Of a stretch of DNA of 7,115 nucleotides, positions 1-5,672 are shown piece after piece; position 1 is the stretch's first letter; each line of letters begins with the position of its first letter. The notes under the pieces were generated by a model. The model was not told the DNA's origin, searched no databases, and was given only the letters and a program-made list of their open reading frames with translations. This DNA comes from Oscillospiraceae bacterium. Lineage in GTDB: Bacteria > Bacillota > Clostridia > Oscillospirales > Ruminococcaceae. The stretch is from NCBI GenBank assembly GCA_017410745.1, contig JAFPPJ010000011.1:1-7115 (forward strand). Direction: 5' to 3'. Made by a program: the position numbers and the translations under genes.

Positions 1-909
1 GTTTATCATTTCCTTGTCCGAGAGCCACTGTATGCCGTTCGAGCCGAGCATGATGTATACGCGCTTGGGTCGGACATTCTGCACCATCTGGGTAATGTTT
101 ATCTCGCCGTAGGGCGTTTCCACCGACTTGGTAAGAGCGGATGTGGGATTGAGCCCGACCTTGGCAAACACATTCTTTGAGGGCAGGAAGTTATACAGCG
201 AGAGCCCTGTGGATATGGAGTCGCCTATAAAAAGATCCTGCGTATAGAACTTGGGATCGTACCTGTCGCTCTCATCACCGTCATAGGACGGCACTGTGAC
301 TATATCGGTCTCCGGCACTATGATGCTCTCTGTCACCTGTCCGCCGTCATACGGCAGGTCATCGCCGGATATATCCCCATCGGTCACGTCTGTCCCGGTG
401 GTATCCTCTGTCTGTGCCTCTGTCTCACCGTCGTCTGAGAGGGAGGGCATAGACGGCATGGTGAGCGTGATCACGGTAGTCTCGACCGATGTGGTACCGG
501 GAGCAGCGGCATCGCCCGAAGGCGCATCATAGCTCACGGCAGTATCGGCAGCACCTGCGTTGTCTGCGCCGTAATCATCGTACTGTGCGGTATATGCCGC
601 CTCAGCGCCTGCATCGGCACCGTCGTCAACGGACACGCCCTGCACCGTCATGCCGTCGGATGCATCCATATCGGCAGTGACGCCCATGGTCTCATTGTTC
701 ACGGGCTGCGTGTCGGTGAAGTTCTGCGTGCTTTCGGTCTCATAGCCGAAATCCTGATACGTCTCCGCACCTGTATTGTTGTCCCACTCATGTGTGACAT
801 CCACATTCTCATGTATGATTTTCGTGCCGTTTGAAGCAGTGCCCGCACATCCTGCAAGGAGCAGGCTGAGCGCTGCGGCAAGCACCGTATTTATCTTCTT
901 CAAGATCAT
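1..909 (-). CDS. SGNH/GDSL-hydrolase lipoprotein, C-terminally truncated by window edge
   Basis: The frame is open from ATG at 909 to the window edge (303 codons, no stop), so the C-terminus lies outside. Residues 1-20 are a lipoprotein signal peptide: KK at 4-5, a hydrophobic core, and lipobox LLLAGC with Cys21 as the predicted lipidated residue. Residues about 22-215 form a low-complexity acidic linker rich in Asp, Glu, Thr, Gly and Ala. From about 220 a folded domain starts. FIGDSIS (227-233) matches SGNH block I with Ser231 as candidate nucleophile. VGLNPTS supplies the block II glycine. MLGSNGI (287-293) matches block III, with Gly in place of the usual Asp after the Asn. The catalytic Asp/His block V should lie in the missing part. 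SGNH enzymes are usually esterases or acetylhydrolases; the substrate here, perhaps a cell-wall or dietary glycan, is inference. A GGGG stretch just before the ATG is a poor ribosome binding site. The gene has its own promoter at 1021-1048. Confidence 0.85.
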   Translation of the reverse strand, partial: MILKKINTVLAAALSLLLAGCAGTASNGTKIIHENVDVTHEWDNNTGAETYQDFGYETESTQNFTDTQPVNNETMGVTADMDASDGMTVQGVSVDDGADAGAEAAYTAQYDDYGADNAGAADTAVSYDAPSGDAAAPGTTSVETTVITLTMPSMPSLSDDGETEAQTEDTTGTDVTDGDISGDDLPYDGGQVTESIIVPETDIVTVPSYDGDESDRYDPKFYTQDLFIGDSISTGLSLYNFLPSKNVFAKVGLNPTSALTKSVETPYGEINITQMVQNVRPKRVYIMLGSNGIQWLSDKEMIN

Positions 910-1014
910 CGCCCCACATCTGTCAAAGGGTAACTGTTTCTCCGGATCACAGACGATCCCTGCAAGACCGCATATTCGGTCTTTTTGGGCATCTGCGTCC
1001 TATAGATGCCTCTG
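910..1014 (-). other. Structured 5' leader of the lipoprotein gene (three hairpins)
   Basis: With transcription starting near 1014, the leader is about 105 nt. Reading along the transcript it holds three perfect inverted repeats: arms at 1010-1004 and 994-988 (7 bp, GGCATCT/AGATGCC, loop 9), at 983-977 and 970-964 (7 bp, AAGACCG/CGGTCTT, loop 6), and at 959-955 and 948-944 (5 bp, GGATC/GATCC, loop 6). A second copy of AGATG lies beside the start codon at 915-919 and could compete for the CATCT of the first hairpin. I do not recognise a known riboswitch class. The hairpins are seen in the sequence; a regulatory role is inference. Confidence 0.45.
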
Positions 1015-1020
1015 ATATTT

Positions 1021-1048
1021 ATTATAGCACAGCCCCCGCAAAAATCAA
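1021..1048 (-). promoter_or_regulatory. Sigma-A promoter with extended -10 for the lipoprotein gene
   Basis: Read on the minus strand, the -35 is TTGATT (1048-1043), followed by a 16-base spacer and a perfect TATAAT -10 (1026-1021). A TG one base before the -10 makes it an extended -10 element. Transcription should start near 1014. Its place between the uvrB stop and the lipoprotein start shows that the lipoprotein gene can be transcribed independently of the uvrB unit. Confidence 0.8.
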
Positions 1049-1160
1049 ATATCATGCATATAGAAATTTTGCGCCCAAAAAGACACTTTTATAGTCAATT
1101 ATCATATATGCATAATTATTTACACAATTTTGCGGTCAGCGCCGCAGGATATATGTATTA
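1049..1160. other. AT-rich spacer downstream of uvrB with palindromic ATGCATA boxes
   Basis: This spacer has no gene. Just after the uvrB stop, 1131-1146 can form a 5-bp stem (TGCGG/CCGCA) followed on the minus strand by AAATTGTG; as a terminator it is weak because there is no clear U run. Two AT-rich near-palindromes lie upstream of the lipoprotein promoter: 1097-1117 (arms AATTAT/ATAATT around CATATATG) and about 1047-1069 (centred on ATGCAT). They share an ATCAT...GCATA core and may be binding sites for a regulator, though AT-rich DNA gives such matches by chance. Confidence 0.3.
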
Positions 1161-3116
1161 TTATTCGGACAATTCCTTTATCTTATCCCTGAGATAAGCC
1201 GCATGCTCGAATTCAAGCAGCTTTGCTGCCTCCTTCATCTGTGCGGTAAGCTCCTTTATCAGCTGCTGCTTCTCCGAATGGCTCAGCTTCTTCGAGGACT
1301 TCTTCTTCACGTCCTCCTTCGTGGATATCTCCAGCACGTCACGCACATCCTTTATGATGGTGACGGGGACGATGCCGTGCTCCTCGTTATAGCGCAGCTG
1401 CTTCTCACGGCGGCGGTTGGTCTCGGTTATCGCACGCTCCATCGAGCCTGTGACGGTATCAGCATACATTATGACCTGACCGGAGGAGTTTCTTGCGGCT
1501 CTGCCTATGGTCTGTATGAGCGAGGATTCGGAGCGCAGGAAGCCCTCCTTGTCCGCATCGAGTATCGCCACAAGGGACACCTCGGGTATATCAAGTCCCT
1601 CTCTGAGCAGGTTTATACCCACGAGCACGTCAAACTCACCGAGGCGCAGGTCGCGTATTATCTCCATGCGCTCGATGGTGTCTATGTCGTGATGCATATA
1701 CCTTACCCGTATGCCCGCTCCCTCGAGATATGCGGTCAGATCCTCCGCCATCTTCTTTGTGAGGGTGGTGACGAGCACTCTCTCCTGCTTCTCCGTGCGG
1801 ATGTTTATCTCGCTTATCAGATCCTCTATCTGCCCCTCGACGGGCTTCACGATGACCTCCGGGTCAACAAGTCCCGTGGGACGTATCACCTGCTCCACTA
1901 TCTGCTCGGACTTTTCCCTCTCGAGAGGGCCGGGGGTAGCGGACACGAACACCGCCTGATTTATCTTGCTCTCGAATTCATCGAAGAACAGCGGACGGTT
2001 GTCAAATGCGCTGGGCAGGCGGAAACCGTAATCCACGAGCACGGTCTTGCGCCCTCTGTCGCCCGCACTCATGCCTCTTACCTGCGGCAGGGATACATGG
2101 CTCTCATCCACGAACAGCAGGAAATCCTCGGGGAAGTGGTCGAGCAGCGTATAGGGCGTGCTCCCGGGCTCACGTCCGGCAAGTATCCTCGAATAGTTCT
2201 CTATGCCCTTGCAGAAGCCTATCTCCTCGAGCATCTCCATATCATACTGCGTGCGCTGCTTTATCCTCTGCGCCTCCACCAGCTTGCCCTGATCTTCAAA
2301 GAAGCATACCCTCTCATCGAGCTCGCGGCGTATCTGTGCCACTGCCTCATGCATATGCTCCCTTGACACCACATAGTGCGATGCAGGATATATTGCGGCA
2401 TGGGCGAGCACCGCCTCTGCGTGCCCCGTGAGCGGGTCGAACTCGGATATGCGGTCTATCTCATCCCCGAAGAATTCCACACGGAGCGCATTCTTCATGG
2501 AGCCTGCGGGGAATATCTCCACGGTATCGCCCCTGACACGGAACTTGTTTCGCTCAAATGCCACGTCATTGCGCTCGTACTGGTCTGCCACCAGCTTTGC
2601 GAGCAGGTCGTCGCGGGATATCTCCATCCCCTGTCGGAGGGATATGACGTTGGCACGGTATTCCTCGGGCGCACCGAGGGAGTATATGCAGGACACGGAT
2701 GCCACTATTATAACGTCGCGCCTCTCCGCAAGCGCAAGGGTGGCGGAGTGGCGGAGCTTGTCTATCTCGTCATTGATGGCGCTGTCCTTCTCGATATATG
2801 CATCGGTCTGCGGGATATACGCCTCGGGCTGATAGTAGTCATAGTAGGACACGAAGTACTCCACCGCATTATGCGGGAAGAACTCCTTGAATTCTGAGCA
2901 CAGCTGTGCCGCAAGTATCTTGTTGTGTGCAAGTATCAGCGTGGGACGGTTCACATTCGCAATGACATTCGCCATGGTGAAGGTCTTGCCCGAGCCTGTT
3001 ACGCCGAGCAGAGTCTGCGCCCTCATACCGCTGTTTATGCCCTCTGTCAGCCTTGCTATGGCCTCGGGCTGATCGCCTGCGGGCTTATACGGTGAAACGA
3101 GTTCAAAATGATCCAT
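1161..3116 (-). CDS. uvrB: UvrABC system protein B (excision repair helicase)
   Basis: UvrB receives damaged DNA from UvrA, verifies the lesion by inserting its beta-hairpin between the strands, and recruits UvrC for incision in cytoplasmic nucleotide excision repair. At 651 residues it is full length for the family. Visible landmarks in order: the family N-terminus with GDQPEAI; Walker A GVTGSGKT at 38-45; the Tyr-rich beta-hairpin YYDYYQPEAYIP at 91-102; SVSCIYSLG at 140-148; DESH (motif II) at 337-340; VSATPGP at 391-397; INLLREGLDIPE at 501-512; QTIGRAAR (motif VI) at 535-542; and a C-terminal UVR domain at about 612-647 (LLEFEHAAYLRDKI), which contacts UvrC. The start is fixed by AAGGAG at 3129-3124, seven bases before the ATG. 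The gene is last in a three-gene unit, 19 bases after the GNAT stop. uvrA is not adjacent in this window, and I see no SOS-type operator. Confidence 0.98.
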   Translation of the reverse strand: MDHFELVSPYKPAGDQPEAIARLTEGINSGMRAQTLLGVTGSGKTFTMANVIANVNRPTLILAHNKILAAQLCSEFKEFFPHNAVEYFVSYYDYYQPEAYIPQTDAYIEKDSAINDEIDKLRHSATLALAERRDVIIVASVSCIYSLGAPEEYRANVISLRQGMEISRDDLLAKLVADQYERNDVAFERNKFRVRGDTVEIFPAGSMKNALRVEFFGDEIDRISEFDPLTGHAEAVLAHAAIYPASHYVVSREHMHEAVAQIRRELDERVCFFEDQGKLVEAQRIKQRTQYDMEMLEEIGFCKGIENYSRILAGREPGSTPYTLLDHFPEDFLLFVDESHVSLPQVRGMSAGDRGRKTVLVDYGFRLPSAFDNRPLFFDEFESKINQAVFVSATPGPLEREKSEQIVEQVIRPTGLVDPEVIVKPVEGQIEDLISEINIRTEKQERVLVTTLTKKMAEDLTAYLEGAGIRVRYMHHDIDTIERMEIIRDLRLGEFDVLVGINLLREGLDIPEVSLVAILDADKEGFLRSESSLIQTIGRAARNSSGQVIMYADTVTGSMERAITETNRRREKQLRYNEEHGIVPVTIIKDVRDVLEISTKEDVKKKSSKKLSHSEKQQLIKELTAQMKEAAKLLEFEHAAYLRDKIKELSE

Positions 3117-3135
3117 AGCTGTTCTCCTTATAGCA

Positions 3136-3693
3136 TCAGTGCTTCTGTCTGTCGCTCCTCAGCATCCCCCATACCGTGATATCTATTATGCCGCCGCGGC
3201 AGCATTCGTACTGCCTGAGCGTGCCTTCACGCACAAAGCCCAGCTTTTCCGCCGTGGCGAGGGATGCGGTATTCTCCGGCTCGATATACGCTTCCACGCG
3301 GTTTATGTCGGTCTTGTCAAAGATGAAGCCGAGTATCATCCCGAGCGCCTCGGACATGATGCCCATACGCTGGAAGCTGCTGTTCAGCTCATAGCCCATC
3401 TCGGCCTTTTTGCAGTCCTCCTTGAATCCGAAGAAGCCGCAGGTGCCGACCATCTTCCCGTTGTACTCTATACCCCACCGCATCATACTGCGGTCGGAGT
3501 ATCCTCCGATGAAGCGGTCGAGCATCTCCTCCGCCTGAGCGATATCATCAAAGGGCAGCACATCGTAGTAACGCATGACCTCCCTGTCGGAGAATATCTC
3601 GTACAGGTCGTCACGGTCGCCTTTGGCAAGCCTGCGCAGTATCAGCCTGTCCGAGCGCAGCGTCATATCTTCATCGAATATATCCGTAAGCAT
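3136..3693 (-). CDS. GNAT-family N-acetyltransferase, RimJ/RimL type
   Basis: The 185-residue protein is the usual length for a single-domain RimJ/RimL-like GNAT (Acetyltransf_3), which moves an acetyl group from acetyl-CoA to an amine on a protein N-terminus or small molecule. Landmarks: SDRLILRRL at 14-22, the typical first strand; GTCGFFGF at 83-90; MGYELNSSFQRMGIMSEA at 99-116, the central strand plus the acetyl-CoA pyrophosphate loop (Q-R-M-G-I-M); and IEPENTAS...AEKLGFVREG at 138-157, the Asn and C-terminal strand motif of this subfamily. The start ATG at 3693 is preceded by a GGGGGGA Shine-Dalgarno about five bases away. It lies 36 bases after the transporter stop and 19 bases before uvrB, so it is probably co-transcribed. 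The substrate cannot be read from the sequence. Local names such as RimJ should not be taken literally. Confidence 0.9.
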   Translation of the reverse strand: MLTDIFDEDMTLRSDRLILRRLAKGDRDDLYEIFSDREVMRYYDVLPFDDIAQAEEMLDRFIGGYSDRSMMRWGIEYNGKMVGTCGFFGFKEDCKKAEMGYELNSSFQRMGIMSEALGMILGFIFDKTDINRVEAYIEPENTASLATAEKLGFVREGTLRQYECCRGGIIDITVWGMLRSDRQKH

Positions 3694-3729
3694 AAAGTCC
3701 CCCCGTAGTCACAAGCGGCTGTCCATATC

Positions 3730-4581
3730 TCATACCGCCTGAAATCCCACTATCCCGACGATTATCAGCAGTGAGCCGATGAGCCGCAGCCTGGACGGCT
3801 TGTCGGTTTTGCTCACGAGCCCTACGATGAATACGGCGATAAGGCACATGGGCATGATGAAGGAGTAGTTGGTAAGGCTCTGCGCCGCTATGGCATTGAG
3901 CCCCATCAGTCCTATGGCATTGGGGCACTTGATGCCGGCTGTGATGAGGAAGCCCTTTTTCCCCTCGGGGCTGCGCTTTATTATAGTGAGCGGCTTTGCC
4001 GAGGGCACCATTACTATCGCAAGGATCATCAGTCCCAGCCACAGTGCGATGGATGAGGATATATGCCCCTCGGACAGCTTCACCGCGAACCCGTAGAAGA
4101 AGCTCTGGCTGATATAGAGTATCAGCGGCAGGACTATCGCCCTGTAGTTCACCTTTTGTTTGCCGTCGGCGGCTATCACCACAAGGCCTGCGGCAGCGGC
4201 TGCGATAAGCAGTATCTTCACCGCAGAGAAGCGCTCGCCGCCCATGATAAGGTCGGCGAAATAGGATATGAACAGCGTTATCCCCATCCATGCCTTCAGC
4301 TCAAATACGGACATCTCCGTGAGTATCTTTGCGCTCATGGCAAATTCGAGCCATTTCGCCAGTGATATCAGCAGCACGCATATCACGGATACGGGAGAGA
4401 GCGTGAATGTCCTGTCGATGAAGGAAAACGGCAGGAACAGCAGAGGTGTCAGGAACAGCGCTGTAAATGCCGCCATGATGAAGGTCAGCTCCGAGCCGTT
4501 GTAGCGGCATTTGCTGACAGCGTATTTATCGTTGAGCGATGTGAACGTGAATATCGCTACCACTAAAAGCATAAGAAGCAT
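3730..4581 (-). CDS. EamA/DMT-superfamily membrane transporter
   Basis: The 283-residue protein is almost entirely hydrophobic and can be divided into about ten membrane segments, in two halves of roughly five (1-17, 31-50, 63-82, 90-112, 117-137, then 145-163, 173-192, 209-230, 235-255, 262-283). This is the layout of drug/metabolite transporters, which carry small metabolites across the cytoplasmic membrane. The end of the fourth segment followed by a short GGERFS loop resembles the conserved E-rich turn of EamA repeats. I chose ATG at 4581 (MLLMLLVV) because GGAG lies five bases upstream. The frame stays open to an ATG at 4650, but that would add 23 polar residues without a ribosome binding site and would overlap control elements. 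It is first in the minus-strand unit with the GNAT gene and uvrB. The substrate is unknown. Confidence 0.82.
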   Translation of the reverse strand: MLLMLLVVAIFTFTSLNDKYAVSKCRYNGSELTFIMAAFTALFLTPLLFLPFSFIDRTFTLSPVSVICVLLISLAKWLEFAMSAKILTEMSVFELKAWMGITLFISYFADLIMGGERFSAVKILLIAAAAAGLVVIAADGKQKVNYRAIVLPLILYISQSFFYGFAVKLSEGHISSSIALWLGLMILAIVMVPSAKPLTIIKRSPEGKKGFLITAGIKCPNAIGLMGLNAIAAQSLTNYSFIMPMCLIAVFIVGLVSKTDKPSRLRLIGSLLIIVGIVGFQAV

Positions 4582-4586
4582 AATGT

Positions 4587-4590
4587 CTCC
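4587..4590 (-). promoter_or_regulatory. Ribosome binding site fixing the transporter start
   Basis: GGAG on the minus strand (4590-4587) sits five bases before the ATG at 4581. It decides for this start over the upstream in-frame ATG at 4650. It touches one copy of the CGGTGTCAT repeat (4590-4598), so a factor bound there to the RNA could affect translation; that last point is speculation. Confidence 0.7.
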
Positions 4591-4660
4591 GGTGTCATGT
4601 AAGATACAGGTCTTTCTATCCGTCGGGAGTTTCGGAAAAACCTGTTGCAATCGGTGTCAT
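4590..4660. repeat. 9-bp direct repeat CGGTGTCAT in the divergent control region
   Basis: CGGTGTCAT occurs at 4590-4598 and again at 4652-4660, 62 bases apart, in the spacer between two divergent genes. The right copy lies inside the 17-base spacer of the plus-strand promoter; the left copy abuts the transporter ribosome binding site. Both are followed by CATGT-like bases. They could be operator half-sites for one regulator of both directions. The repeat is observed; the function is inferred. Confidence 0.35.
4606..4645 (-). other. Leader hairpin with 11-bp arms upstream of the transporter gene
   Basis: Positions 4645-4635 and 4616-4606, read on the minus strand, give arms ACAGGTTTTTC and GAAAGACCTGT. 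These pair over 11 positions with a single G-U wobble around an 18-base loop. On the plus strand the same position would be a C-A mismatch, so the structure is better preserved in RNA made from the minus strand, that is, in the leader of the transporter-GNAT-uvrB unit. It ends 24 bases before the start codon. There is no U run after it, so it is not a simple terminator. Confidence 0.4.
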
Positions 4661-4673
4661 CATGTGATAGAAT
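4645..4673 (+). promoter_or_regulatory. Sigma-A promoter for the RNA methyltransferase gene
   Basis: TTGCAA (4645-4650), a 17-base spacer and TAGAAT (4668-4673) make a good vegetative promoter. The expected transcription start is near 4680, giving a leader of about 31 nt before the ATG at 4711. Confidence 0.7.
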
Positions 4674-4678
4674 ATATA
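4673..4678 (-). promoter_or_regulatory. Possible extended -10 for the transporter-GNAT-uvrB unit
   Basis: Read on the minus strand, TGC followed by TATATA (4678-4673) fits an extended -10. The -35 region (about 4700-4695, TTTCTG) is poor. It abuts the -10 of the plus-strand promoter, so the two would compete for polymerase. No better minus-strand promoter is visible between 4582 and 4710. It would give a leader of about 85 nt that contains the 11-bp-arm hairpin. Confidence 0.33.
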
Positions 4679-4697
4679 GCAAACGACTATCTCACAG

Positions 4698-4703
4698 AAA
4701 GGA
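4698..4703 (+). promoter_or_regulatory. Ribosome binding site fixing the methyltransferase start
   Basis: AAAGGA lies seven bases before ATG 4711 and ten before the adjacent ATG 4714. This favours 4711 and excludes the in-frame ATG at 4645, which lies within the promoter itself. Confidence 0.7.
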
Positions 4704-4710
4704 CACGCAA

Positions 4711-5508
4711 ATGATGATCGAACTTACCGACCTGTCTTCTCCCGAAGCACAGGTGTATTCACGCCTGACCGAAGCACAGCTCCGCAACAGGCTCGAGCCC
4801 GAAAAGGGCATATTCATCGCAGAGAGCCCGAAGGTGATAGATGTGGCGCTCAAGGAGGGCTACACCCCCCTGTCCGTGCTGCTCGACCCCGATAATACCG
4901 ACAACGCCGCAAGGCAGCTCATTTCGTCGCTTCCCGAGGATATACCCGTATATACCGCAAGGACGGAACTGCTATGTCAGCTTGCGGGCTTCAAGCTCAC
5001 AAGGGGGATGCTTTGTGCGATGAGAAGGCCGCAGCAGCGTGACTGCGGCATGATATATGATATGCGGCGCATCGCCGTCCTCGAAAGGATAGCCGATGCC
5101 ACCAATATAGGCGCGATATTCCGCTCGGCAGCGGCACTCGGTATGGATGCCGTACTGCTGACCTCCGACTGCTGCGACCCGCTCAACCGCCGTGCGCTCC
5201 GTGTCAGTATGGGCACGGTGCTTCAGGTGCCGTGGACATATCTTCCCGACAACTGGCAGGATGTACTCCATGATGCAGGATACGTCACTGCGGCTATGGC
5301 ACTCACCGACAAGTCGGTGCCCCTCACCTACGGTATGTTCGGGGATACCGCCAAGCTCGCGCTCGTACTCGGCTCCGAGGGCGACGGGCTCAGCCGTGAG
5401 ACCGTCGAGGCCTGCGACATGACTGTGCGCATCCCCATGAATCACGGCGTGGACTCCCTCAATGTAGCCGCCGCTGCCGCAGTCGCATTCTTCGCAGCCG
5501 CGATGTAG
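4711..5508 (+). CDS. TrmH/SpoU-family RNA 2'-O-ribose methyltransferase
   Basis: The 265-residue protein belongs to the SPOUT superfamily, whose trefoil-knot dimers use S-adenosylmethionine to methylate the ribose 2'-OH of rRNA or tRNA. The N-terminal part (about 15-105) contains EPEKGIFIAESPKVIDVAL (29-47), typical of the SpoU substrate-binding domain that grips RNA. The catalytic domain shows all three family motifs: motif 1, NIGAIFRSAAALG at 132-144, with Asn132 and Arg138; motif 2, LVLGSEGDGLSRE at 218-230, with Glu223; and motif 3, IPMNHGVDSLNVAAAAAV at 241-258, with Ser249 and Asn251. It is full length and apparently active. It is transcribed from its own promoter and followed by a terminator-like hairpin, so it is probably a single-gene transcript. 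The domain layout suits a 23S rRNA or tRNA guanosine methyltransferase (RlmB/TrmH-like), but the target nucleotide cannot be read here, so no symbol is given. Confidence 0.93.
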   Translation: MMIELTDLSSPEAQVYSRLTEAQLRNRLEPEKGIFIAESPKVIDVALKEGYTPLSVLLDPDNTDNAARQLISSLPEDIPVYTARTELLCQLAGFKLTRGMLCAMRRPQQRDCGMIYDMRRIAVLERIADATNIGAIFRSAAALGMDAVLLTSDCCDPLNRRALRVSMGTVLQVPWTYLPDNWQDVLHDAGYVTAAMALTDKSVPLTYGMFGDTAKLALVLGSEGDGLSRETVEACDMTVRIPMNHGVDSLNVAAAAAVAFFAAAM

Positions 5509-5520
5509 ATCAATGCAGAT

Positions 5521-5536
5521 ATTAGTAATTAGTAAT
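5521..5536. repeat. Heptamer tandem repeat (ATTAGTA, about 2.3 copies)
   Basis: ATTAGTAATTAGTAAT consists of two ATTAGTA units plus two bases, directly after the methyltransferase stop. It sits at the left edge of the hairpin-dense stretch and may be the end of that intergenic cassette. Confidence 0.5.
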
Positions 5537-5541
5537 CCATC

Positions 5542-5569
5542 GGGCGGCGGGGTCAGTCCCGCGCCCTTT
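5542..5569 (+). terminator. Terminator-like hairpin after the methyltransferase gene
   Basis: GGGCG (5542-5546) plus CGGG (5548-5551) pair with CCCG (5558-5561) plus CGCCC (5562-5566). This makes a nine-pair GC stem with one bulged G (5547) and the loop GTCAGT, followed by TTT and C. It lies 33 bases after the stop codon. The U run is short, so termination may be partial; alternatively it is the first hairpin of the repeat cassette. Confidence 0.5.
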
Positions 5570-5570
5570 C

Positions 5571-5672
5571 AAAATGAACAGCGATATCGCCGCCGGTCGT
5601 ACCGGCCTCCGAGGATAGTACAAGAGGTACGTTCAGATACGCATCGGGTAACAGTCGCCTTTGGCGACCGAC
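5571..5672. repeat. Hairpin-dense intergenic cassette between convergent genes
   Basis: Inverted repeats follow one another with little space between: GCGATATCGC (5581-5590, perfect palindrome), GCCGGT/ACCGGC (5592-5606, loop CGT), CCTC/GAGG (5606-5614, loop of one base), GTAC/GTAC (5618-5630, loop AAGAG), and GTCGCC/GGCGAC (5654-5668, loop TTT). The last lies four bases beyond the protease stop codon and could help end that minus-strand transcript, although no U run follows. With the terminator-like hairpin at 5542-5566 and the ATTAGTA repeat, the whole resembles a REP/MITE-like element or a small structured RNA. No gene is credible here. The structure is seen; the element identity is inference. 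Confidence 0.5.

Noticed and set aside
699..881. Minus-strand 60-codon frame within the lipoprotein gene
   Set aside because: It is a shifted frame of the lipoprotein coding region, rich in Arg and Met and without any start signal.
964..986. Plus-strand terminator: 7-bp stem followed by TTTTT
   Set aside because: It looks like a terminator only on the plus strand, where no gene precedes it. On the transcribed minus strand the U run is absent, so it is treated as part of the lipoprotein leader.
940..1014. Cyclic-di-GMP-I (GEMM) riboswitch, prompted by GGACGCA...GCCC in the leader
   Set aside because: Only a short stretch resembles the GACGCAAAGCC element. The partner GGCAAACC-type strand and the receptor-closing stem are not present in the required order.
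1203..2897. Long plus-strand open frames opposite uvrB (387 and 173 codons)
   Set aside because: They are exactly antisense to an intact, motif-complete uvrB. Their translations are low-quality (rich in His, Leu and Tyr runs), have no family motifs and no ribosome binding sites, and follow from the codon bias of the real gene.
3139..3708. Plus-strand open frame of 189 codons opposite the GNAT gene
   Set aside because: It mirrors the GNAT coding frame almost end to end, with no motif, promoter or ribosome binding site. The GNAT reading has clear family motifs.
4582..4650. 23-residue N-terminal extension of the transporter (ATG at 4650)
   Set aside because: There is no ribosome binding site, the added residues are polar, and the region carries promoter and leader elements. 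The ATG at 4581 has GGAG at good spacing.
4645..4710. 22-residue N-terminal extension of the methyltransferase (ATG at 4645 region)
   Set aside because: It would begin inside the -35 hexamer and upstream of the predicted transcription start. AAAGGA supports 4711.
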